In this document: piece by piece, positions 1 to 12,256 of the stretch
How positions within the stretch are numbered: the first letter of the stretch is position 1
How the letters are laid out: every line of letters begins with the position of its first letter
Assembly: GCA_029747585.1 (NCBI GenBank)
Contig: JAPEVF010000138.1
Coordinates: 159 to 64,158, forward strand
Direction: 5' to 3'
Source of the DNA: Pleurotus djamor
Lineage: Eukaryota; Basidiomycota; Agaricomycetes; Agaricales; Pleurotaceae
Length of the DNA: 64,000 bases
Position numbers and translations under genes: made by a program
The notes under the pieces: generated by a model
Seen by the model: the letters and a program-made list of their open reading frames with translations, nothing else
Told to the model about the DNA's origin: nothing
Databases searched by the model: none

Positions 1-1054
1 CCTCCTTGGCTGTGTATCCGCTGCACCTCGCCTGCAGCACCGTCAAATCGGCGAACCAGGTCTGGCCAATGTGTATTATAAATGCACGAAACCGAACTCT
101 GTTGCTCTGACCTTCGTGAGCTTGGTTTTCTGTCCCTTTCACGCGTCGTTCCATCTGACTTCACGTTTTCAAGGATGACGGTCCTTTTGTTTATCTGTAT
201 GATGTTAGTAAGGCCTTGGTTGCTGCCGGTGCGAAGGGAACTTTCTTCTTCAACGGCCACAACTGTCAGTCGCGTTCTTCCTTCCCAATGCCCCCCTTCG
301 CTGAACTCGCGCCTCAGATGGTTGTATTTACGACGACGATCAAATCAAGCGTGTAAAATATGCTTACACCAAGGGACACCAAGTCGCTTCTCATACCTGG
401 GGTCATCAGAACTTGTCCTCCTTGTCCTGGGACCAAAGTTTGTGTTCCTCTCACCATCTAACTGGTACCTCATTGATCCCTGGCTTCTCCTCAGTTCATG
501 ACGAGATGTGGCGAGTTGAATGTAAGTCTTCTATATGACTCGTTTCCGAGTTTGTCTGATGAGGATTCAGTGGCTCTTCAACGTATCGTTGGTGTTCAAC
601 CTGCCTTCATGCGCCCACCTTATGGCGAATTCAACGGAATGGTTCGTGCCGCCGCCAAGATCCGTGGTCAACATCTCGCTCTCTGGGACTTCGAGTGAGT
701 ATGCCCTCACGTATTTTTAACTACTCCGTTGACCTTCTCGAAGCTCTGGAGACACCTGGGGAATTCCCACTCAGGACATGATCAACCGCTACGACGCCAT
801 CGCCACCGAGCACCCTGATACCATCCTCACCCTTAACCACGATACTCAGCAACAATCCGCTCAAGTCGTCTTGCCTTATGCTATCCAGAGGCTCCAACAA
901 GCTGGCTACGAACTTGTCACCCTCGCTGAGTGCCTCGGTGAGGAGCCATATCAATGGGTTGGAACGCCTCAAGTCAAGGATGTGAGTTGCCCGACACCTG
1001 CCAAAACAACATTGATCTCACATGGACTGTTGACAGGCTACTTGGACTTGCTAA
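1..1054 (+). CDS. Chitin deacetylase-like CE4 polysaccharide deacetylase (5' end outside window)
   Basis: Secreted metal-dependent enzyme that removes N-acetyl groups from chitin or a related polymer in the wall. Coding starts before the window; the frame from base 2 opens inside what looks like the end of a signal peptide (LLGCVSAAPRLQHRQ). Exons read 2-115, 174-264, 318-about 433, about 493-521, 571-about 695, about 746-981 and 1037-1054. The NodB motifs are all visible: TFDDGP (split by an intron after TF), SHTWGHQN, RPPYGEFN, LWDFDSGDTW and LTLNHDT. These supply the Asp-His-His metal triad, the base Asp and the acid His. The last exon is only 18 nt (ATWTC then stop). The family is well known in fungi; chitin versus other substrate is inferred. 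Confidence 0.88.
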
Positions 1055-1313
1055 ATTTTCTCTCAACCCCCAATTCTGTCGCACAGCCATTGCAGACATC
1101 CACTCATTTCGTAAGGCATTCATTTCGCATGATTTTTGGACTTTGGACTTTGGGCAACATCACCCTTTCGTATACACGCGCGCACACATAGCTACACAAT
1201 CATTATCCTGTCACTTTCGTTCACCTCGGACTGTCAATTAGTATATAATTTGTCGACGTATCTTGTACCTTTCGGTCGCAACTACGTACATAACTTTACT
1301 CTCGTCGCCAGCA

Positions 1314-4021
1314 ATGGCTGATGCTCCCTCTCCTATGATCCCTCCTATGCGTCATCCCACCTGGGCAATGTATCACCGCCACCAATCTTCCTGCTCGACG
1401 TCAACAACGACAACACTCCCGAAGTTCGAACGAACGTTGGACTTGGTCGACGAAAACTACTCTCATTTGTCGCGCTACACGTTCTCTCGCCGTTGGGGAC
1501 TTCTCGTGAGTGGGATGATCGAGAATGCGGCATTCTCGTCGATCGATGCTTCTTGTCCTCCTTGGGTTAGGGAAACTTGTCACCCGAGCTAGCAGGCTAT
1601 GAGGTAACGGCCAGGTCACTAGCGTATGCACTCTTTTCCTGTCTTCTCCCCTCCCATTAACATCCCCACCTAAACTTTATGGCCCCCGCGACCGCGGCGG
1701 TTTCTCCAGGCGCACAAGATTCCTATGCCAATGTCATAGACCTGAAGAGGCGGTGGTACAATAACCGGAGGTTCGTCGTACGCCCCTTGCTGGCTAGGTC
1801 TTTCTGACTTGTCGCTCGGATAGGATTGCTGCTTTGAACGGTTGGATATTCCTACTGTGACTGTCTTCACTTGAAGACCAATGAACACTGTTGACGCGAA
1901 GATGCAGCCTAATCACTTCTTCAACGAATGGCTACGATGGCAGTATGATGAATGGGCTTCAATCGCTTCCACAGTGGCAGTCCGTCTTCGGGTACCCGTA
2001 GGTACCCTCCCAAACCAATATTTCTGGCCTTCATGATAAAGCCGATTACTTCTTAGAACTGGAGGGAAGCTCGGCCTTCTAAATGCGATCCAAGTGAGTT
2101 CTTACATAGCATTTTGATCTGTTCCTGAACCTTGTATCTCTCTAAACTTAGAATATTGGATGTCTCTGTGCTCTTCCATTCGCGCCGTATCTCACTGATG
2201 GACTCGGACGTCGGCCTGCAGTTTTCATTGGAGCGTGCTTGATGTGTATTGCTACTGGGCTGCAAACTGCTTCTCAGTCGGTTGGAATGTTCATTGGCTC
2301 GCGGTGAGTTCTACACTCGAACACCTAGGACTCATGGCACTGAAATTATCTTGCAGCTTCTTGGTTGGCTTTGGTCTCTCATTTGCTGGTAAAGACGTAC
2401 TCTATCTGTTGTGTACATCTGCGCTGACGGTCCACTAGCAAACGCCGCTCCTTTATTAGTCACGGAAGTCTCATATCCAACTTATCGGGCTCCCCTCACT
2501 TCGATGTACAACTCTCTTTGGTACTCCGGCTCTATCATGTAAGTCTTCTACCTCGACGCCTCTGCAATCAAGGTGCTCATTACCTCATCGTTATTAGTGC
2601 TGCTTGGACTACATTCGGTACCTTCAAGATCCAAAACTCATGGTCCTGGAGGGCTCCTTCGTTAATCCAGGGTTTCGCCCCTGTACTGCAAATGGCCTTG
2701 ATCTTCTTCGCTCCCGAATCGCCTCGTTGGCTTGTCAGTAAAGGAAGGGACGCTCAAGCGATGAAAGTCCTGGCCTATTACCATGCAGATGGGAATGCGT
2801 AAGCTCCTCCGTCCCTTCTAGCGAGATAGTGCTGAGCTTGAAGACGGTTTGGGTTGCAGTGACGATCCTCTCGTGCAGCTCGAGTTCAGAGAGATCAAAG
2901 AAGCTATTGAAAAGGACAGAAATGGTATCCCCCGATCCAACCATTCGTATCGTTTAATATACGCAGGCTAACGCAAGCTTGATTCCAGTTGCTTCAACTA
3001 CAGGGTGGAAAGCACTGATATCCACACCAGGAAATCGGAGACGCCTTCTGATCATAACCGCCATCGCGTTCTTCTCTCAATGGTCTGGTAACGGGCTGAT
3101 ATCATACTACCTCAAGCGAGTTCTCGATTCAATAGGCATCACCAACCCAACAACCCAAGTACGCTGCATTCTTCCCTACTCACAGAGAGCACCATCACTG
3201 ACTTGCTCATCATAGCTTCTCATCAACGGTATCCTGCAAATATGGAACTTCTTCTGGGCAGTCCTCGCCGCTTTCCTGGTCGACCGACTCGGTCGGCGCC
3301 TCCTTTTTCTCACATCGGCACTTGGTATGCTGGGGTCGTTTACGATGCAAACCATTGGGTCTGCACTGTTTGCCGAACGTGGGTCTCAGGCTGCCGCTCA
3401 CTGCGTGTTGGCCTCGATATTCCTGTTTTATGCGTTCTATGAGTACGTGTTTTGTGCTGTCGTTGTGTCGATTCATATCTATCTTTGGGAGGGCTGACCA
3501 ACTTTATATCTAGCATTGCGTTTACCCCTCTCGTTGTGTCATACACCGTTGAGATTCTCCCGTACCCTATCCGAGCGACGGGGTTCACCGTCCTTTCTTT
3601 CGTTGTCAGTCTCGCACTCATATTTAATCAGTATGTCAACCCAGTATGTACTTCTCTGATCTTAATGGACGCCTGCTTTACTCACGTATCTCCCATCTCA
3701 GATCGCACTGGAGAAACTGCAATGGAAATACTACGTGAGTTCTCCTGTCTCCTATGATGGTTCTCCTTTCCCCGCTCCTGATATTTCATGTAGATTGTTT
3801 ATGTTGGTTGGCTGGTTTTCGAGCTCATATTTCTTTACGTTTTCATCGTTGAGACGAAGAATAAGTCGCTAGAAGAAACTTCCGCTATCTTTGACCGACA
3901 TGGTACGATACCAGCGGCTGATAGCGAAACGACGCTAGCCTCGGTGACAATGCATCCGTCACCAACGAAGGTTCAAAGTACTCCGAACCCAGAGCGGAAA
4001 GGCGACCCACGGGACACATAG
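1314..4021 (+). CDS. MFS sugar (hexose/lactose-type) transporter, N-terminal frame uncertain
   Basis: Plasma-membrane sugar:proton symporter of the fungal sugar porter family. Recognised in order: GYDGSMMNGLQ, a TGGKLGLLNAIQ exon (about 2057-2092), LTDGLGRRPA, PESPRWL, the FFSQWSGNGL helix, LVDRLGRRLLF, AFTPLVVSYTVEILPY and a cytoplasmic tail after VETKNKSLEE. Splicing after 1900 is clear, with about ten short introns. The 5' part is odd. The ATG at 1314 reads MADAPSPMIPPMRHPTWAMY, but family-like sequence (LLDVNNDNTPEVRTNV) continues one base out of frame from about 1370. No clean exon joins it to the exon at about 1900. Either a base is missing in the assembly or the gene is damaged. The next gene is convergent. 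Confidence 0.85.
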
Positions 4022-4377
4022 AGGTGTCTCACTCTCTGTTCATTGCTTTCGTCATCACATCATACTCTACATACATACCATCATATCCATAGACCATCCT
4101 TTGAATCAAACCTAGTTTCGCATCGTCGGTGGTAGCAGCGAAGAATGTGGCACTCAATAACAAGAGCAGTGGATGATAGGATGAATACCCTACAAGCCAA
4201 GTCGATAATACGGCTACGCCGCTTTACAGTTACACAGGAGGATGTTGATAGAGTAATAATAGTCATGAAAGACGGCTCGGTGAAATGGACAAGGCGTTGT
4301 TTACTCGTCACCGCCCTCCTTCCGGCCCTTGCTAAAAGACCGTTAACTACGGGATGCGATCGCGATGATGGGAGGAC

Positions 4378-4991
4378 TTACTGGGATTTGCTGGGCAAGA
4401 GTTCTGGGTTGATGAAAGGTACAACACCTCCTTGAGAGATGACAACATCGCCGAGGAGTTTGTTCAATCTAAAAGCCGCCGCGTTCAATTGTAAGTTGGA
4501 AACAAAGATAATGTGAGATACGTACTCTTCATCATTGCGAATGGCCAATTGCAAGTGGCGGGGAACGATACGTTGCTTCTTATTATCACGAGCAGCATTT
4601 CCGGCCAGCTCGAGAATTTCTGCAGCAAGATACTCGAGTACAGCGGCGAGATAGACTGAAAGAGCCGAGAATTCATCGGTAAACAGGTGAGCACCAAGTT
4701 CAACACTATGACTCACCTGGAGCACCAGCACCGACACGCTGCGCGTAATTGCCTCGTTTCAAGAGACGATGAACACGCCCGACGGGGAATTGAAGTCCGG
4801 CTTTGGAAGAGCGAGATTGGGACTTGGTGTCGCCACTAGCCTTGCCACCAGAGGACTTTCCAGCTTTTCCTACAGTTCGATGCCGTTAGTGTATGTACCC
4901 ATTTCTAGAGGCAGTGGTGGCATGCCTTTTCCGCTCTGTTGAATTCACGTCAGAATCACAATCGCCAGTCAAGCACATCGAAGCGCACCAT
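4378..4991 (-). CDS. Histone H2A (with C-terminal SQ motif)
   Basis: Core nucleosome histone. Five coding exons: 4989-4991 (only the ATG), 4926-4935 (10-nt microexon), 4717-4869, 4527-4655 and 4378-4468. The start reads [14 protein letters not shown], followed by the classic [13 protein letters not shown] and the [21 protein letters not shown] block, ending PSKSQ. The SQ end is the site phosphorylated by PIKK kinases after DNA damage in fungal H2A. The intron after the microexon has a GC donor (GCATGC). Total length of about 130 residues is normal for H2A. It is head-to-head with ATP10. Confidence 0.95.
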
Positions 4992-5144
4992 TGTAATACA
5001 GGTTATGTGCAGAGGATGGTGGAGGTAGGAGATCAAGAGGAGTTCTGGTTTCGCGAACCGTCGCGTCGTTATATACCCTCACGTGCCACTATGAGTTCCC
5101 ACGCTACTAGACCACACGCGTCGCGGGCCAATCAAATTTCGTAA
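4992..5144. promoter_or_regulatory. Bidirectional promoter between H2A and ATP10
   Basis: Only 153 bp separate the two divergent start codons. A TATA-like GTTATATAC lies near 5069-5078 (suited to H2A on the minus strand), a CACGTG E-box-like site follows at about 5080, and a CCAAT box (GGCCAATC) lies near 5127, about 15-20 bp before the ATP10 start. Confidence 0.6.
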
Positions 5145-6166
5145 ATGTCCCTCTTCCGCTCGTACCATCCGGCTCGCTGCGTCAATCGTCCTTTCAGCTG
5201 GAGTGCCTGTGTCTGGAATGCACCGCAAACGGTCAAAGCACCGACCGCGGGGACTGAAGATGACCCACTGCCCTTATTGAATCGGCCGTTGGGGGTCATT
5301 CAGCTACCTACGACGACGACGAAATCACGATCGGAGAAATTACAGGCGTATATGAACCAGGATGCTATCATTGAAGAGAGGAGGCATATGTATGAACTTC
5401 CTGAACATATCGGAACGAATGGCTGACAAGAAATGTTGTAGAATCAAGGAAGCCGGTAAGGGCTACTTTGACGACTTGAATAATACTAGACGACATGGCG
5501 GAAAGACGTGGATAGCACCGCAAACTTTGATCAGGGAAGATGTACGCCTTGTGTGGTCTTCTTTTGGCCGTAAATCGCGTTGACCAGCCTCTACCAGAAA
5601 GCCCTTTACCTCCCGAATATTTCCGGTAAAACGCTGAGTAGCACCAAGACAACGCACACGACGACCATGTGCACCGGAAAGGTGACTGTGCTGGCCATGC
5701 TTGGGACCAAGATATCAGAGGTGGGTCTTCTATTGTCATTGCAATTGACCGGGCTCTGATGACATTGAAGATCCATGCGAAAGGCTTCGTTGAGCCTACG
5801 TACGAACGCTACAAGGACCACCCCTTGTTCCAGTACATCCAAATCAACCTGCAAGAGAATCTCCTCAAATCCATACTCGTTAATCTCTTCACCAAATCTC
5901 TCCGTGGGGTAATACCTCCAGAACTACACTCCCATTACTTGGTTTCGAGCCAAAATATGGAGTACGTTCGCGATCCGCTCGGCATGACGAACAGTAAAGT
6001 GGGCTATGTCTATCTAATCGACGACCACTTGAAGATTCGATGGGGTGGTTGCGCCGATGCGATGATGGAGGAGACCCAAGCGCTTGAGACGTGTACTGGT
6101 GTCCTGTTGAAGCGACTCGACAATATTTCTAGTCCTACGCGTAAAAGTAGCACAGAGACTTCATAG
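5145..6166 (+). CDS. ATP10: Mitochondrial F1Fo ATP synthase assembly factor Atp10
   Basis: Inner-membrane assembly factor; in yeast Atp10 acts on the Atp6 subunit of the Fo sector. The reading starts MSLFRSYHPARCVNRPFSW, a basic, Arg-rich N-terminus typical of a mitochondrial presequence. Exons join as RRHIIKEAGKGYFDD, then REDKALYLPNISGKTL, then KISEIHAKGFVEPTY, with introns of about 50-75 nt. The core TMCTGKVTVLAML and the C-terminal GYVYLIDDHLKIRWGGCADA match the ATP10 family end (a final hairpin with WAGCG-like residues). Size of about 270-280 residues is normal. The start is fixed by the short divergent promoter shared with H2A. Confidence 0.88.
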
Positions 6167-6342
6167 TCCATTTTACCCAGAATAATTGAAGATTTCGGAC
6201 GTATAGCTCTGGTATTATACTTAAATTATAGTTACGCGTCAGGATTACGCTGTTTGTCTATGTTTATGACGTGGCGAAGACGTGGTTAAGCTGGACACCA
6301 AAAGTTTCGCTCACCACTCTTTCTTTCTCCTCTTGTCATCGA

Positions 6343-9300
6343 ATGTCGTCTCCTGCTCAACAATTGCCCCCGGGATGGGCTGCCGAATGGTAAATCTTTG
6401 CGAAGCTTAGGTTTCGAAAGCTCATATCGCTCGTAGGGACCCAACGAATCAGCGTTATCTTTTTATTGGTAGGTATATCACAATCGTCTTCCCGGTGAAT
6501 CGTACTGAATCAGGGTAGAAACCGCGTCGGGGCGTACTCAATGGGAACCGCCTTCCATGGGGGCGGCGCCGCAACCGGACCAGGTCTCATCACCTCCGAC
6601 ACACGCAGCCCATGGAAAGCGTCGACAGTATGCCGCAGGCCAGACGCAGGCTTACTATGGCGGTGATTCTCTCCAAGCTGATCCCAACTACGGAGGAGGC
6701 GGAGGAGGAGGGATGGCCCAGCAGCCGGTTGGAGGGCAGCTCTTCACGCCTGGATTAGTTGCCGAAAACCAGTTCCAAAGCCAGCAGCAGCAACAACCAC
6801 AGCAGCAACCTCCGTACTATAGTCAACAGCCAGAGTACATCAATGCACCAAGCTACGACAAGGCAGCAGCGGGACCTGGAGGCGTTGGAGCTCTGGCGGA
6901 TCAGTTTGGCCAGATGGGTATGGGAGGGCAGAAGCAATTCCAACTATACACCGCGAATCTACTCACTTCCCCGCCCGATCCTCGCGAATTACACCAACCA
7001 CCTCCGGAAATTCGTCTTCCTCCCAACGCGTGTATATCGCCTAATCCCCTCGCCAACGCCGACCCGTCTTACCAGCGATCGACCCTCAACGCAATCCCTA
7101 CGACATCTTCTCTGCTCACCAAAAGCAAAATTCCGCTTGGTCTCGTCATTACTCCGTACCGATCACTAAATGAAGGCGAAGAACCAGTGCCAGTAGTAAC
7201 GGACACCGTCATCGCGCGTTGTAGACGCTGCAGAACCTACATCAATCCGTATGTCCAATTCATTGACGGGGGCAACCGCTGGCGCTGTTGCATGTGTAAC
7301 ATGTCAAACGAGGTTCCTCAACTCTTTGACTGGGATCAAGTACGAAACCAGCCTGGTGACCGGTGGGCTCGTGCCGAGTTGAATCATGCCGTTGTCGAGT
7401 TCGTCGCCCCGACCGAGTACATGGTTCGACCCCCACAGCCGGCCGTGTATGTTTTCCTCATCGACGTTAGTCACGCGGCTATACAGTCGGGCATGGTGGC
7501 TACCGCGACGCGTACGATCATGGAGAACTTGGATCGAATTCCTGATGAAGATGGCCGTACGAAGATTTCTATCATCTGTTACGACACTTCATTGTACTTC
7601 TTCTCTATTCCCCCCGGTTCCACCGACTCCACCATGCTTGTTGTCGCTGACGTAGACGATGTCTTCTTGCCTAAGCCTACGGACCTGCTCGTCAACTTGG
7701 TAGAATGCCGGGCATCGCTTGAAGCACTACTCGGTCGCGTGAATGATATGTTCCAGGACAACATGACTGTTGGTAGCGCGTTGGGACCGGCGCTTCAAGC
7801 TGGATTCAAGTTGATGTCGCATATTGGTGGCAAGATTACTGTTCTGTCATCAAGCTTGCCTAGCGTCGGTCAGGGTGCTTTGAAAAACCGCGAGGACTCA
7901 AAGATTCTGGGTACATCGAAGGTACGGTTGACCCGTGAATACTATTGGGTACCTGACGTATANTTTGTCCCCCGATAGGAATCTGGCCTTCTCCAAGCTG
8001 CCTCACCTTTCTACAAGACTTTTGCGATCGAGTGCTCTCGTGCTCAAGTTTCCGTGGATATGTTCTTGTTTAGCGCTGCCTATCAAGATGTCGCCAGTTT
8101 GGGTTTGTTTTCATTCCTTCATCTCTTACTTCGGCGCGCTCACCCTGCATGTCATAGCATGCCTCCCCCATTACACATCTGGCCAGACATACTACTATCC
8201 CGGTTTCAACGCCGCCAAACCTGAGGACGCGATCAAATTTGCTCGCGAGTTCGGTGAGGTCTTGGCTATGCCCATTATGTTGGAAGCTGTCATGCGTGTT
8301 CGTGCTTCCCGAGGTAAGTTAACCTCGAACCACCCAGTAAAGCAGGGCATTGAAATTCATTTGTGCAGGGCTGCGTATGGCCTCTTTCCACGGCAATTTC
8401 TTCGTGCGCTCGACGGATCTGCTTGCAATGCCGGCCGTTCCGCAAGACCAATCTTATGCGATTGAGATCCAGATTGAGGAAACCATTACCACGCCGTTCG
8501 TCGTCCTTCAAACTGCCGTTTTGCATACAACGTGCTACGGTCTGTGCCTTTCTTTCTTCCCCCACTTCTACCGCTCACTTCACACATCCCTCAGGCGAGC
8601 GTCGCATCCGTGTCATTACGTTGGCACTCCCTACAACGAGCAATTTGTCGGAAGTCTTCGCCTCGGCCGATCAGGTGGCACTAGCTACTTTGCTTGCTAA
8701 CAAAGCCGTCGAACGATCGTTGACCCACAAACTGGAAGACAGCAGAGATCATATCTTTGGCAAGCTTGTTGAAATATTGACGACGTATAAGAGTAGCATG
8801 ACCGCTGCTGGTTCTGGTGCTAGCGCGCAGCTAGCTGTTTCGGAGAATCTGAAGATGTTGCCGGTACTTGTGCTGGGGTTGCTCAAGAACGTACGCTTAC
8901 CTTGTTCGCCTGTGTCGCGTCGGGTCTGTTCAATAATCAATTTCTCTTTTTAAAGGTTGGTATCCGTCAAAGCGCGCAGATCCCTCCAGATATCCGCGCT
9001 TATTCTCAAGCACTGTTGACCTCCCTCCCTTCACAACTCCTCATACCTTATATCTACCCCAGCTTCTATGCCTTGCATACCATGCCACCCGAGGTACGTC
9101 ACGGAAACTCTCGTCACTGTATGACATAATCTTGACATGTACTTGCGCTTAGGCTGGTACTGTCGGTGAACACGGTGTGATTATGCCGACAGCTCTACCT
9201 CTTACCTCAGAGAGAATGGAGAGACATGGACTGTACTTGATCGAGGATGGCCAAACGATGTTCTTGTGGATTGGCAGGGATGCCGTCCCTCAACTCGTCA

Positions 9301-9714
9301 TGGATGTCTTCGGGCTACCGAATTACGAAGCTCTCCGGGGCGGCAAGGTATGCCTTTCAATATTTTACGGTAGTAACCCGCATTCTGACTCCTGTCGCAG
9401 ACTACGCTACCTGTGTTGGAGAATTCCTTCTCGCAACGTGTCAATGCTGTCGTTCAGAAGACTCGGGAAATGAGGAGAGGAGTGTATTACCCGCATCTCT
9501 ACGTCGTGAAGGAGGATGGAGAGCAACCACTCAGATTATGGGCGCTGAGTGCGCTTATCCAGGATCGTGCTGATGTCTTGCCCAGTTATCAGCAATTCAT
9601 ACAAAATCTGAAAGAAAAGGTACGTCCCTTTTCTCTTCCTCTTTAAAGTGAATGCGACCACTGATAGTGGATTTATTGTAATCCTAGGTCAATGGTACAA
9701 GTGGTGGATATTAA
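6343..9714 (+). CDS. SEC24: COPII coat subunit Sec24, with an N-terminal WW domain
   Basis: Cargo-binding subunit of the COPII coat at ER exit sites. From the ATG at 6343 the first three exons read [26 protein letters not shown] and [13 protein letters not shown]: a WW-type module with two Trp 23 residues apart and a following Pro. After a Gln/Pro-rich linker comes the Sec24 zinc finger ([14 protein letters not shown] then CCMCN, about 7220-7310), the trunk ([20 protein letters not shown]), the beta-sandwich/helical part and the gelsolin domain ([17 protein letters not shown]). It ends VNGTSGGY. Introns are short; one contains an N (7963). About 950 residues, the usual length. Confidence 0.95.
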
Positions 9715-11030
9715 TTCGGCATAACCGTAGAACCCTGGATATCCTTCTCGCCTCCGATTATGAGTACCTGATGCACTCTTTATTTGTCTAGTCTAGAGGC
9801 TTTTTTCCGATCTGTGACGACTTGAGAGGATATGCTGGTGTGAATATCGTTTGTTGCTGACTGGTTGGGCATCTTTCGTGCCCTCAATTGCACTACTAAC
9901 CACCCCACTGGGGCATCCTTTAGCACGGGTTGGCCCCGTTGCCGTCCTCTGTAGCCCTCTGTGTGTGAGGATAGCCCTTGGTGCTCGACTCTTGAGTCGA
10001 TCAAACAACGTGGGGACTTCACTGTGCAAACGCTCCTCCTACTGTCGGTTGCATAGAGTTGCAAACTTTTGCAAAGACCCGAATGCTGTGGGATCTGTGA
10101 ATGAATTTTCAAGGCCGGCTTCAGCCCGAAGGTACCTAAGCATCTTCCCTACGGAAATGTAACCTTTTCTCGGGCTGAATGGACCAGGGGGATGAGCTAT
10201 TGAGGTGCCGGCGCAAGGGATGGAGAAAAAATTGGAAAAATATAGAGTTGCAAAAGATGGTCACACTTTTGTCACGTCCACCTCCCTTCGGAGTTTGTTT
10301 TGCTTGGCGTGTGGGAGGGCGGACTTTTACTTACAGGGGCTCATTCTGTCACGCTGAGGACTGTTAGATTTTTAACTAGCTCGGGGGTACTCTAGGACAT
10401 ACGCGCTCTGGAATACATAGAGTGGATGTGTTCTTTAGCTTGTGGATTAAATTCTGGGACGTATACTGAAATATGTGGGGAGCTAAAAATTATTTAGCTC
10501 TGAAGCCGTGCGTTCTGCGACACCGAAACACCTCTTATTCTTCGACACACCAATCAATTCGCCTGGAAGCCTTTTTAATGAGCACTCAGTGCGTATAACT
10601 TAACGCCCTTCAGCAATTATTAGAGCTGAATCTGCGCCGTTGACGAAGAAAAATCATTTTGCAACTCTAGGTCGGGTTTGCAAGCCGATGCAACCGACAG
10701 TAACCTACCTAGCCCAACTCGACCCATGTTTCAGGAAATTGACAATGATGGTTGCATACACGAAACGAGGTAAAGTTGGGGACGTTGTGAGTTTGAGTTG
10801 AATAAATTTCTTCGTTGTCGCCAGTGACCGTCGTCCGTGACATCAAGTCAGTATAAAGCAATTGTATCGTGGCTGTGAATTCGACATGTCATCTCAATCT
10901 ACATTGACGTTGGTCTTGTATACATGTACGTTTGAGACAATAAGTATCAGCCTCATCGGGTCTAACTGCGTTGCATTAGATAGGTATCCCTCTTGAAGCA
11001 AATTATTTACAAGTTGCGTCGGCTTACCAC
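9715..11030. other. Gene-free stretch with a MITE-like element
   Basis: No reading frame here resembles a protein. The stretch is occupied largely by the inverted-repeat element at 10040-10702, described separately. Confidence 0.6.
10040..10702. mobile_element. MITE-like element with inverted terminal repeats
   Basis: TACTGTCGGTTGCAT at 10040-10054 is repeated perfectly in inverted orientation at 10688-10702. After four variable bases both ends continue with TTGCAAAC, giving about 27-nt terminal inverted repeats. The motif TAGAGTTGCAAA recurs inside (near 10053, 10242 and, inverted, 10659-10671). No transposase frame is present. The ends are compatible with a TA target duplication but I cannot prove one. 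Confidence 0.55.
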
Positions 11031-11207
11031 TTAGCAACCACGACCAGTGCACTTGATAGTGTTCCCGACTTCTCGGCAATCGCATTGGCCATCAATTATA
11101 ACATCTGTCCCTCGACGCCAAATGTTGTCAGCTGTAGTAGGCATTGCTGACGCCGTCATGAAGACAGCCGAGAGGACGATGAACAGAGTAGGGAGTTTGT
11201 AGAACAT
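11031..11207 (-). CDS. Small secreted four-cysteine peptide precursor, copy 1
   Basis: 58 residues. Signal peptide of about 21 residues (MFYKLPTLFIVLSAVFM then TASA), a short propeptide ending WRRG, then the core CDCREVGNTIKCTGRGC. The cysteine pattern is C-x-C-x8-C-x4-C with the last Cys as the C-terminal residue. WRR followed by G looks like a Kex2-type cleavage site, which would release a peptide of about 26 residues with two possible disulfides. A TATA box lies 71-77 bp upstream. Just after the stop codon is an intron-donor-like GTAAGC. Member of the six-copy family; function unknown. Confidence 0.8.
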   Translation of the reverse strand: MFYKLPTLFIVLSAVFMTASAMPTTADNIWRRGTDVIIDGQCDCREVGNTIKCTGRGC

Positions 11208-12256
11208 GGTTCAACGCTTGATTTTATGTGAGGAGTAGTATGTCTGATACTATCGTTCATTCTCAGCAAGCGGTGCCTTTTATACAATACTAACGCGAAG
11301 GGTGAGCTATCCTTAGACCATGGGTGGCGAGTAGCCAACGATATGTCGATGGTGCCGGTGGGCCCCGCTTTCCAATTATTCAAGTTTGGTCTACTTAGTT
11401 TGCCCCACGTTGGAGGGCTTTCGGGAGTGAGATCGGAGGGTGGTTAGGGACCGAGGAAGTAAGCACTTCTGCGGCACAAGTTTGGTGCGCCGCTTGGGGC
11501 ATCCCTCACTGAGTTCTGGTCCAAATTTCTTGGGTGTCTGGCGATGAACTGACTTCGCCCATGCGCCATCGAACTCGGGCCGTTACAGTACCCACTTTTC
11601 TCATTCAAATGATAGAGTTTGAGGGAACAGAGCTCACAACGGAGTCGAGGACGGGTAGACTCCCGCAGTTTAAGTTTGTTGCGCCACAGTTCTCTTCGCC
11701 ATAGGCGAGAACAGCGAGTTGACAGGCGTAGGTATTTTGGGAGTGTCGAGGTTCAGATTTGTATCATCGTGGGATGAGTAAGTCGTAGCAGGGCCCGAGG
11801 AATTTCTGATGGAAGCTGAAATTCACTTTGAACAAACGATAGGTGATGCGAGACCAAAGAAAGGGAAACTCGACGGCGTTCAGGACGACATTCCATGTGC
11901 TGACGAACTTCAATGGAGGTTGGGTTTATGGGTGAATTTCCACAGTGGTTTACCCTTCCGTGTTGTAATCGAGAACACTGGGGCCACGTAGATAAATTTG
12001 GATGATCCAGACGTCGGTGCTGGTCCCACTCAGTACTCAAAGGACATGAACGTTGTCATTGACCGTCAGCACTATGCGCAAGGAAAATTGAAACTAATCA
12101 ACTTAATGAGATAATCAAGTCCCTTCAAGACTTCAGGCCTTCGGGCCCCAAGTAACCGACTCGCATTGGTGGACAAGATGGAGGGTAGAGCCAAGGTAAA
12201 GCCGCCCTGGATTGAGGTGATTTTTTATCTCCAAAAGATCGTACGTATCTAGAAAA
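11208..12256. other. Promoter of peptide copy 1, then gene-free sequence
   Basis: The first about 100 bp are the copy 1 promoter. The rest holds only short overlapping frames on both strands (for example 11753-12040 minus, 11809-11991 plus) that match no family I know. The stretch may include a decayed gene but nothing supports a call. Confidence 0.4.
11278..11284 (-). promoter_or_regulatory. TATA box of peptide copy 1
   Basis: TATAAAA on the minus strand, its first base 77 bp before the ATG at 11207, the same spacing as in the other family members. Confidence 0.6.
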
